The position numbers and the translations under genes are program-made. The notes beneath the pieces are model-generated. The model searched no databases, had not been told where the DNA came from, and saw only the letters and a list, made by a program, of their open reading frames with translations. DNA of 7,354 nucleotides from Clostridia bacterium (GTDB taxonomy: Bacteria > Bacillota > DSM-521 > Neomoorellales > Neomoorellaceae): NCBI GenBank assembly GCA_012727745.1, contig JAAYGJ010000175.1, forward strand, positions 1-7,354, written 5' to 3'. Every line of letters starts with the position of its first letter. The first letter of the stretch is position 1. This document shows positions 1-5,393 of this stretch, one piece after another.

Positions 1-1173
1 CTTTTGCGCCGGATAACAAAAGGCTTAACGGTTATTCTAATCACCCATGACCTTGCTGTTGCCGCCGGGCTTGCTGACTGCCTGGCTGTGCTGTACGCCG
101 GCAAGCTTTTAGAGCTGGGACCTGTGCGAAAAATACTGGAAAATCCCCGTCACCCCTATACCAGAGGGCTGTTACGTTCTTTCCCAACTATGTCAACAAC
201 TAAAGACCTCCAGGGGATCCCAGGGGTAAAGGATCATGTGCCCCGGGGATGCCCCTTTAGGCCCAGGTGTACCCAAAATATAGAGGTATGTTCCCAAGCA
301 GAGCCACCCCTCACACGCCATGAAAGCAGGGAGGTCGCCTGCCACCGGGGAGGCATAGTTCCCCTGCTGCAAATAAAAAAATTGGTTAAAAACTACGGCA
401 ACGTCTGTGCCCTGCAGGGTGTAACTTTAAACCTCTACGAGGGCGAAACACTTGCTCTGGTAGGAGAAACCGGATCCGGCAAGTCAACCCTGGCCAAGTG
501 TATCATCGGCCTTGAGGCCGCCGATGCCGGGGAAATAGTTTTCCAGGGTACCAGGCTGCAGCGACGGGATAAAGATTTTTATCAAAAGGTGCAGATGATT
601 TTTCAAAATCCCCAGGAAAGTATAAGCCACCGCCTGAACGTGCTGGCAGCCGTAATGGAACCGCTCGAGGTCCAAGGTATTGGCACTCCCAAAGAAAGGG
701 AGGAAATGGCGATAAAAACCATAAAAGAAGTTGAATTGCCTGCCAGCGAGGCCTTTTTAAAAGAGTATCCCCACCATTTAAGCGGAGGCGAGCTGCAGCG
801 AGTAGCTATTGCCAGGGCCCTGGTGTTAAACCCCAAACTGCTGATTGCTGACGAACCCACTTCGGCCCTGGATGCCAGCGTGCAGGCCAAAATAGTGAAG
901 CTTCTCCTCAATCTGCAGGAACAACGGGGTCTGGCGCTGCTATTTATCACCCATGACCTTGCCCTGGCACGCAAAGTTAGCGACAGGGTTGAGGTCATGC
1001 TGTCCGGCTGCATTGTTGAATCCGGGATCACCAGCAGGGTTTTCAGCTCTCCCTCTCACCCCTATACCAGAGAACTGCTGCAAGCAGCCCGCAATTTTTC
1101 GTTTGATGAGGCCCAAAACATTACGGCGGGAACAAAAAGCATATTGGACGAAGGGGTTATTTCATGCGGCTAA
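1..1173 (+). CDS. Tandem ABC transporter ATPase (oligopeptide/nickel class, DppD-DppF-like fusion), 5' end missing
   Basis: This is the energising subunit of an importer of the peptide/nickel family (PepT/Opp/Dpp type), acting on the cytoplasmic side of the membrane. The frame is open from the left edge, so the true start lies outside; the TTG at position 4 is probably internal. The visible part begins near the H-loop of a first nucleotide-binding unit (ITHDL, histidine codon at 46), followed by the HPYTR motif and a DppD-type tail with cysteine codons at 250, 268, 289 and 340. A complete second unit follows: Walker A GETGSGKST (463-489), Q-loop FQNPQES (about 600-620), signature LSGGE (778-792), Walker B LLIADE (838-855), H-loop histidine (952-954) and a second HPYTR motif near 1057. 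No stop separates the two units. A GGGGAGG at 347-353 precedes only a CTG in frame, so two separate proteins are possible but less likely. Permease and binding-protein genes are not visible. The substrate is unknown. Confidence 0.9.
   Translation, partial: LLRRITKGLTVILITHDLAVAAGLADCLAVLYAGKLLELGPVRKILENPRHPYTRGLLRSFPTMSTTKDLQGIPGVKDHVPRGCPFRPRCTQNIEVCSQAEPPLTRHESREVACHRGGIVPLLQIKKLVKNYGNVCALQGVTLNLYEGETLALVGETGSGKSTLAKCIIGLEAADAGEIVFQGTRLQRRDKDFYQKVQMIFQNPQESISHRLNVLAAVMEPLEVQGIGTPKEREEMAIKTIKEVELPASEAFLKEYPHHLSGGELQRVAIARALVLNPKLLIADEPTSALDASVQAKIVKLLLNLQEQRGLALLFITHDLALARKVSDRVEVMLSGCIVESGITSRVFSSPSHPYTRELLQAARNFSFDEAQNITAGTKSILDEGVISCG
40..56 (+). repeat. Direct repeat copy 1a (H-loop codons), matching 946-962
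   Basis: This 17-base string is identical to positions 946-962, exactly 906 bases (302 codons) downstream. It encodes the H-loop of the first ATPase unit. It pairs with a second identical 17-mer (150-166 and 1056-1072) at the same 906-base offset, so the two ATPase halves align without gaps in this part. The protein motif is conserved in the family; the unusual point is identical codon choice. Confidence 0.8.
150..166 (+). repeat. Direct repeat copy 2a (HPYTR codons), matching 1056-1072
   Basis: This 17-base string is identical to positions 1056-1072, 906 bases downstream. It encodes the HPYTR motif that begins the C-terminal region of each oligopeptide-type ATPase unit. It reflects an internal duplication of the ATPase, either ancestral with strong codon conservation or later homogenised. 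Confidence 0.8.
946..962 (+). repeat. Direct repeat copy 1b (H-loop codons of the second ATPase unit)
   Basis: Second copy of the 17-mer at 40-56. It includes the switch histidine codon of the second nucleotide-binding unit (952-954). Confidence 0.8.
1056..1072 (+). repeat. Direct repeat copy 2b (HPYTR codons of the second ATPase unit)
   Basis: Second copy of the 17-mer at 150-166, encoding the HPYTR motif at the C-terminal end of the second ATPase unit. Confidence 0.8.
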
Positions 1174-1598
1174 AACAAATAGGCATCGTCCACTCTCCCT
1201 ACAAAGAAAAAGGTGACGCTCCGCCCCAGGGGCGGTTTAAAGAAGACCGGTTTATAATCGAAATCTACCCTGAATTTGCGGCCGGTCTCAAAGATATTGA
1301 GGGGGTCTCGCACCTGATTGTGCTATACTGGTGCGACAGGGCCGACAGGAATACCTTGGTTACAAAGACACCCTGGGATGAGATACCCCACGGCGTCTTC
1401 GCCACCCGCTCACCCAACAGGCCCAATCCCATAGCCTTTGACATAGTTGATCTAATATCCCGGCAGGGAAACAAGCTGCTTGTCAGCGGTATGGACGCCC
1501 TGGATAAGAGCCCTGTATTAGATATCAAGCCTTACAATTCTAAAACAGATGCCATTGCAGATGCTAAAATTGAATGGTTAGAAAAAGCAACTATGTAG
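1164..1598 (+). CDS. Short TrmO/TsaA-family protein (predicted SAM-dependent methyltransferase)
   Basis: A 144-residue protein of the TsaA/TrmO (YaeB, UPF0066) family. Characterised members, such as E. coli TrmO, use S-adenosylmethionine to N6-methylate the threonylcarbamoyl-adenosine at position 37 of certain tRNAs. Visible family marks are the N-terminal IGIVHSPYK (residues 6-14), the signature GVFATRSPNRPNPI (77-90) and LDIKPY (119-124). The protein is only the core beta-barrel domain; the E. coli enzyme is about 235 residues and has an extra C-terminal domain, absent here. The ATG start is supported by AAGGGG at 1151-1156, seven bases upstream. The gene overlaps the end of the ATPase gene by 10 bases in another frame, which suggests translational coupling. 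Its place between a transporter ATPase and an FmdE-type protein leaves open whether the target is tRNA or another substrate. Family assignment is secure; the substrate is not. Confidence 0.9.
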   Translation: MRLKQIGIVHSPYKEKGDAPPQGRFKEDRFIIEIYPEFAAGLKDIEGVSHLIVLYWCDRADRNTLVTKTPWDEIPHGVFATRSPNRPNPIAFDIVDLISRQGNKLLVSGMDALDKSPVLDIKPYNSKTDAIADAKIEWLEKATM

Positions 1599-1625
1599 TT
1601 TGTTAGGCTATTTAGCATTATTTTC

Positions 1626-1633
1626 AAAGGAGG
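1626..1633 (+). promoter_or_regulatory. Ribosome binding site fixing the GTG start of the FmdE-type gene
   Basis: AAAGGAGG ends six bases before the GTG at 1640, close to an ideal Shine-Dalgarno match. It decides the GTG start, since there is no nearby in-frame ATG. No convincing promoter was seen in the 41 bases after the preceding gene, so this gene is probably co-transcribed. Confidence 0.85.
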
Positions 1634-1639
1634 ATTGTT

Positions 1640-2248
1640 GTGATTGATAAACACAAAGCGTGGGAACAAGCAGTAGCTTTCCACGGGCACGCCTGTCCCG
1701 GGCTGGCAATGGGTGTAAAAGCCAGCGAGGTAGCCCTTGCAAAGCTGGGTGTTGCCCGGGCCAGCGATGAAGAACTGGTAGCAATTGTAGAAACTGATGC
1801 CTGCGCAGTCGATGCCATCCAGGTACTTACCGGCTGCACCTTTGGCAAGGGAAACCTTATCTTCAAGGATTACGGCAAGCAAGCATTTACTATTGCCCGT
1901 AGAAGCAACGGGCAAGGCTACAGGGTGGTATTTAAAAATATGTCTAGCTCTAGCGAAAGCGATATGCTCCGGAAAAAAGTGTTCCAGGGGATAGCCACTG
2001 AAACAGAAAAACAACAATTCCAGCGCCTGCAGGAGCAAAAAATTGAACAATTATTAACAGCACCTCTGGAGGAAATCTGTACAGTCCAAAGTGTAGCAAT
2101 AGAATTGCCAAGGCGGGCCCGTATTTTTGCTTCTGTCCAGTGTGAAAAATGCGGCGAATATTGTATGGAGCCCCGGGCCAGGAGGCAGGAGGGCAAAACA
2201 GTCTGCCTGGCCTGCTTCGAAGAATATGTCAGTGTAAAGTTTAAATAA
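1640..2248 (+). CDS. FmdE-domain protein with C-terminal zinc ribbon
   Basis: A 202-residue cytoplasmic protein of the FmdE family, named after a gene in the molybdenum formylmethanofuran dehydrogenase operon of methanogens but also found in many anaerobic bacteria. Its exact biochemical role is not established. The N-terminal domain carries the metal-site motif FHGHACPGLAMG (residues 14-25) and a second conserved stretch ETDACAVDAIQVLTGCTFGKGN (51-72), with His15, His17, Cys19, Cys55 and Cys66 as candidate ligands. A charged middle segment (about 105-160) leads to a C-terminal four-cysteine ribbon with CxxC pairs at 168/171 and 189/192, plus Cys175. No signal peptide or membrane segment is seen. 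The start is GTG with a strong ribosome site. It follows the TrmO-like gene after 41 bases on the same strand. The context suggests a metal-binding, sensing or delivery role, which is an inference. There is no sign here of other formylmethanofuran genes. Confidence 0.88.
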   Translation: MIDKHKAWEQAVAFHGHACPGLAMGVKASEVALAKLGVARASDEELVAIVETDACAVDAIQVLTGCTFGKGNLIFKDYGKQAFTIARRSNGQGYRVVFKNMSSSSESDMLRKKVFQGIATETEKQQFQRLQEQKIEQLLTAPLEEICTVQSVAIELPRRARIFASVQCEKCGEYCMEPRARRQEGKTVCLACFEEYVSVKFK

Positions 2249-2349
2249 ACAATAACCCCTGTGTTCCTGCAGATTTATACTTGCGTGTTTTGCCAGGCAG
2301 CGTCAGCCCTTCATTAAAAGACCCGGCAGGTTTTCCCGCCGGGTTCTTG
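2249..2349. other. Convergent intergenic spacer
   Basis: This is the 101-base gap between the rightward FmdE-type gene and the leftward eno gene. The right part is the hairpin terminator listed separately. The left part (2249-2316) shows no convincing gene, promoter or hairpin. No terminator of its own was found for the rightward genes, which may use the shared hairpin less efficiently. Confidence 0.7.
2317..2344 (-). terminator. Intrinsic terminator of the pgk-tpiA-gpmI-eno operon
   Basis: Five bases beyond the eno stop, ACCCGGC (2321-2327) and GCCGGGT (2338-2344) form a perfect 7-pair stem around an inner GG/CC pair and a four-base loop. In leftward RNA the bases at 2328 and 2337 make a U-G wobble, giving a continuous 10-pair stem with an AAAA loop, followed by CUUUU (2320-2316). 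In rightward RNA the same position is an A-C mismatch and the following tract is only moderately T-rich. It is therefore mainly a leftward terminator and could work weakly in the other direction. Confidence 0.88.
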
Positions 2350-3636
2350 CTACTTCTTCAGATTATAGAAAGCTTTCATACCTGGATAAGAGGCAACGGC
2401 TTCCAGTTCTTCCTCAATACGCAGCAGCTGGTTGTACTTGGCCACCCGGTCGCTGCGTGAAGGGGCTCCAGTTTTGATCTGACCGGCATTGACCGCCACA
2501 ACGATATCGGCGATGGTGGTATCTTCTGTTTCGCCCGAACGATGGGACACTACTGCCGTGTAGCCTGCTTTCTTAGCCATCTCGATAGCATCCAGAGTTT
2601 CAGTCAGGGTGCCGATCTGGTTAACTTTAATAAGAATAGAATTAGCGGCCCCTAGCTCAATACCGCGGCTCAGACGTTCCGTGTTGGTAACAAAAAGGTC
2701 GTCGCCGCCCAGCTGTACTTTATGCCCCAGGCGTTTGGTCAGGGCCTGCCAGCCCTCCCAGTCGTCTTCGGCTAAGCCGTCTTCAATTGAAATGATGGGG
2801 TATTTTTCGACCAGGTCGGCCCAGAACTCCACCATTTCCATACTGGTACGGGTTACGCCTTCGCCGGCAAAAACATATTTGCCATCCTGGTACAGCTCTG
2901 TCGCCGCCGGGTCAAGGGCGATGTAGCAGTCTTTGCCCGGCTCATAGCCGGCTTTAGTAATCGCCTCCAGGATAACCTCGATGGCTTCAACATTGGAGCT
3001 CAAATTGGGCGCAAAACCGCCCTCATCGCCGACAGCGGTACTCATCCCTTTACTCCGCAATACAGACTTGAGGCTATGGAAAACCTCAGTCCCCATGCGC
3101 AGGGCGCTGGCAAAATCAGCAGCACCGGCAGGCATCACCATAAATTCCTGCAGGTCCACATTGTTATCGGCGTGCTTGCCCCCGTTTAAAATATTCATCA
3201 TCGGCACCGGCAGAGTATGGGCATTTGTCCCACCCAAATAGCGGTACAGGGGCAGCCCCAGAGTATTGGCTACTGCTTTAGCAGCTGCCAGGGAAACGCC
3301 CAGGATGGCGTTTGCTCCCAGCCTGCCCTTATTGGGCGTGCCGTCCAGCTCGATTAGCTGCCGGTCCAGTTCCCGCTGGTCAAGGGCATCTATACCTACC
3401 AGCTCCGGGGCAATGATGGCATTGACATTGTTGACAGCGTCCAGCACCCCTTTGCCCAGGTAACGCTGGTCATCTTTATCCCGCAACTCTACCGCTTCAT
3501 AGGCTCCGGTAGATGCCCCTGAGGGCACCGCGGCCCGACCCCAGCCGCCGCTTTCCAGAAATACCTCTACCTCTACGGTAGGGTTACCGCGGGAATCAAG
3601 AATCTCCCGGGCATAAATATCATTGATAATCGTCAT
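2350..3636 (-). CDS. eno: Enolase (phosphopyruvate hydratase)
   Basis: Enolase interconverts 2-phosphoglycerate and phosphoenolpyruvate in glycolysis and gluconeogenesis, in the cytoplasm, with magnesium. The protein is 428 residues, a normal bacterial length. The N-terminal domain begins MTIINDIYAREILDSRGNPT and is followed by the barrel. Catalytic Glu205 lies in VGDEGG (202-207) and Lys337 in ILIKVNQ (334-340). Metal ligands are Asp242, Glu285 and Asp312. His155 lies in NGGKHADNN, and the signature SHRSGETED (364-372) and Lys388 are present. The ATG start has GGAGGTG (3652-3646) nine bases upstream. It is the last gene of the leftward operon, 31 bases after gpmI and directly before the terminator. 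No secG follows it. No abnormal features were seen. Confidence 0.98.
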   Translation of the reverse strand: MTIINDIYAREILDSRGNPTVEVEVFLESGGWGRAAVPSGASTGAYEAVELRDKDDQRYLGKGVLDAVNNVNAIIAPELVGIDALDQRELDRQLIELDGTPNKGRLGANAILGVSLAAAKAVANTLGLPLYRYLGGTNAHTLPVPMMNILNGGKHADNNVDLQEFMVMPAGAADFASALRMGTEVFHSLKSVLRSKGMSTAVGDEGGFAPNLSSNVEAIEVILEAITKAGYEPGKDCYIALDPAATELYQDGKYVFAGEGVTRTSMEMVEFWADLVEKYPIISIEDGLAEDDWEGWQALTKRLGHKVQLGGDDLFVTNTERLSRGIELGAANSILIKVNQIGTLTETLDAIEMAKKAGYTAVVSHRSGETEDTTIADIVVAVNAGQIKTGAPSRSDRVAKYNQLLRIEEELEAVASYPGMKAFYNLKK

Positions 3637-3645
3637 CTGGCCCTA

Positions 3646-3652
3646 CACCTCC
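3646..3652 (-). promoter_or_regulatory. Ribosome binding site of eno
   Basis: GGAGGTG is read leftward nine bases before the eno ATG, inside the 31-base gpmI-eno gap. The gap is too short to hold a separate promoter and terminator, so eno is expected to be co-transcribed with gpmI. Confidence 0.8.
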
Positions 3653-3667
3653 GTTAAATCTATCTTA

Positions 3668-5206
3668 CTACTTTATTAGCAAACTGCTGCCGGTCATTTC
3701 CGGCGGCAGGTCCAATCCCAGCAAGTCCAATACTGTAGGCGCTACGTCTTCCAATACGCCTTCACGCAGCTTAACTCCGATAAAGCTATCATCTACCAGT
3801 ATAAAGGGCACCTGGTTACTGGTATGGGCAGTATGGGGCTCACCATCCGGCTCCCGCATCACTTCGGCATTACCGTGGTCGGCAGTCACCAGCAGCGGCG
3901 CCTGACGTTCCCGCATGGCGGCCACAATACGCCCCAGGCAGTCATCTATCGTCTCTAACGCAGCAATAGTTGCTTGCAAATCACCAGTATGCCCTACCAT
4001 GTCCGGGTTGGCATAATTCAATACAATAAAATCATAGCTGTCCAGCCGTGCCAGGACAGCCTCGGTAACTTCCCGGGCGCTCATCTCTGGCTTTTGATCA
4101 TAAGTAGCCACCTTGGGCGAAGGAATAAGCAATCGGTCTTCGCCGGGAAAAGGTTCTTCTATACCGCCATTAAAGAAAAAAGTAACATGGGCGTATTTTT
4201 CCGTCTCAGCAATGCGAAGTTGCTTCAGCCCGGCAGCAGCTATCACTTCCCCCAGCACGTTCTTTAAAACCTGCGGGGGGAAAGCTACCGGCGCGGGGAT
4301 AGTAACATCATACTGGGTCAGGCAGACATACTCAATATCAAGCCGCCCACCGGGACGCGCGAAAGGCTCAAAATCCCGGTCGACAAAAGCCCGGGTGATT
4401 TCCCGGGCCCGATCGGCACGGAAATTAAAGAAAATCACGCTGTCGTTATCCTGTACTACTGCCAGGGGCCTGCCGGCGCGGGTAATCACTACCGGTTCCA
4501 CAAACTCGTCGGTAATATCGCTGGCGTAAGCATGTTGGATGGCTTCGCTTGCAGACAGCTCCTGCCGGCCTTCACCGCTCACCAGAGCCCGATAGGCCCG
4601 CTCCACCCTATCCCAGCGCCGGTCCCGGTCCATAGCATAATAACGGCCCATGATAGTGGCTATTTCACCGATACCCCGCCGACGGCATTCTGCTTCCACC
4701 GCTTGCAGATAGCCGGCAGCGCTGCTAGGCGGCACATCGCGTCCGTCAAGAAAAGCATGGATATAGACCTGCTGTAGGCCCTCACGCTGGGCCAGTTCAA
4801 GCAAAGCATAGAGGTGCTCCAGGTGGCTATGCACCCCACCGTCTGATAGCAGGCCCATCAGGTGAAGTTTGCCCCCCTTTTCCCTGGTTGCCCGTACCGC
4901 TTTAAGTAGTACTTCATTGCTAAAAAATGAACCATCCCTGATTGCCTTGCTGATGCGGGTCAGTTCCTGGTAGACTATCCTACCGGCGCCGATATTTAGG
5001 TGGCCTACTTCTGAGTTGCCCATCTGCCCGGCCGGCAGGCCCACCGCCTCGCCAGAAGCCTGCAGGCGGGTATGGGGGTAATTATCTAAAAGGCGACGGT
5101 AGTTGACCAGGTTGCCCCGGCTGATAGCATTGCTATCAGCCGGCGGACCCAGGCCAAAACCGTCGAGGATCATTAATAATATTGGTTTTCTAACTGTAGC
5201 TTTCAA
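3668..5206 (-). CDS. gpmI: 2,3-bisphosphoglycerate-independent phosphoglycerate mutase
   Basis: GpmI interconverts 3- and 2-phosphoglycerate through a phosphoserine intermediate, without a bisphosphoglycerate cofactor, and needs manganese; it belongs to the alkaline phosphatase superfamily. The protein is 512 residues, matching Bacillus-type enzymes. Asp15 in LMILDGFGLG and the nucleophile Ser65 in MGNSEVGH (62-69) form the first half-site. Substrate residues include His126, Asp154, Arg156, Arg188 and Arg194, and Arg263, Arg266 and Lys337. The second metal site is seen as Asp402 and His406 (PDMVGH), Asp443-His444 (TADHGN) and His461 (PHTAHTSNQ). The start is TTG with GAGGAG eight bases upstream; the first in-frame ATG (codon 12) would remove part of the first beta-strand before Asp15. 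It lies 187 bases after tpiA and 31 before eno. Bacillus enzymes of this type are pH-sensitive through manganese binding, a family fact not testable here. Confidence 0.97.
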   Translation of the reverse strand: MKATVRKPILLMILDGFGLGPPADSNAISRGNLVNYRRLLDNYPHTRLQASGEAVGLPAGQMGNSEVGHLNIGAGRIVYQELTRISKAIRDGSFFSNEVLLKAVRATREKGGKLHLMGLLSDGGVHSHLEHLYALLELAQREGLQQVYIHAFLDGRDVPPSSAAGYLQAVEAECRRRGIGEIATIMGRYYAMDRDRRWDRVERAYRALVSGEGRQELSASEAIQHAYASDITDEFVEPVVITRAGRPLAVVQDNDSVIFFNFRADRAREITRAFVDRDFEPFARPGGRLDIEYVCLTQYDVTIPAPVAFPPQVLKNVLGEVIAAAGLKQLRIAETEKYAHVTFFFNGGIEEPFPGEDRLLIPSPKVATYDQKPEMSAREVTEAVLARLDSYDFIVLNYANPDMVGHTGDLQATIAALETIDDCLGRIVAAMRERQAPLLVTADHGNAEVMREPDGEPHTAHTSNQVPFILVDDSFIGVKLREGVLEDVAPTVLDLLGLDLPPEMTGSSLLIK

Positions 5207-5214
5207 GCCAATTG

Positions 5215-5220
5215 CTCCTC
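5215..5220 (-). promoter_or_regulatory. Ribosome binding site fixing the TTG start of gpmI
   Basis: GAGGAG is read leftward eight bases before TTG at 5206-5204. It supports TTG as the start, since no in-frame ATG or GTG has both suitable spacing and the complete N-terminal strand. Confidence 0.8.
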
Positions 5221-5274
5221 TGAAAATAATACTTCCTAGGGTGAGGCGGCTTCCCTTCAGGCGCTGGTTGCACC

Positions 5275-5302
5275 ATTATAATTGTATCGAACTAAGCGCA
5301 AA
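5275..5302 (-). promoter_or_regulatory. Possible internal promoter for gpmI-eno
   Basis: Read leftward, a perfect TATAAT (5280-5275) is preceded after 16 bases by TTTGCG (5302-5297), a poor -35 match (3 of 6). Initiation near 5268 would leave a leader of about 60 bases before the gpmI TTG. The AT-rich TACAATTATAAT block stands out in GC-rich surroundings. The -10 alone is weak evidence, so this is tentative. Confidence 0.35.
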
Positions 5303-5393
5303 GGCGCCTTCCGGGAACCGGCCTTATCCTTCCACAGCTAATAATAGTTTCATCCATCACGATGCGCTCTGCGCAGGACAGCTCTTACCAGTT

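Larger units (their letters stand above)
5207..5393 (-). other. Unusually long intra-operon gap between tpiA and gpmI
   Basis: These 187 non-coding bases contrast with 19 and 31 bases elsewhere in the operon. Read leftward, 18 bases after the tpiA stop there is a small hairpin (TGCGC, loop AGA, GCGCA; 5375-5363) with no T-run, so it is not an intrinsic terminator. Further on are a 10-base perfect palindrome AAGGCGCCTT (5310-5301) and a possible promoter. The only open frame starting at an ATG is 21 codons long and lacks a ribosome site, so no gene is called. Confidence 0.6.

Noticed and set aside
347..366. Possible separate start of a second ATPase gene (GGGGAGG followed by CTG at 364)
   Set aside because: CTG is a very rare start and the frame is continuous with the upstream unit, so a fusion is the simpler reading; kept as a note in the findings.
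603..1031. Open frame of 142 codons on the minus strand inside the ATPase gene
   Set aside because: It lies wholly opposite a well-supported conserved gene, has a low-complexity Ser/Arg-rich composition and shows no recognisable domain.
1532..2050. Open frame of 172 codons on the minus strand opposite the FmdE-type gene
   Set aside because: It overlaps the end of one real gene and most of another and has no family features; the plus-strand gene carries the conserved motifs.
2204..2299. 8-base inverted repeat TGCCTGGC (2204-2211) and GCCAGGCA (2292-2299)
   Set aside because: The arms are 80 bases apart, one is inside coding sequence, and an 8-base match of this composition can arise by chance.
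5293..5355. Short leader-peptide-like frame (about 21 codons) read leftward in the tpiA-gpmI gap
   Set aside because: It has no ribosome site before its ATG, no run of regulatory codons and no following attenuator hairpin.
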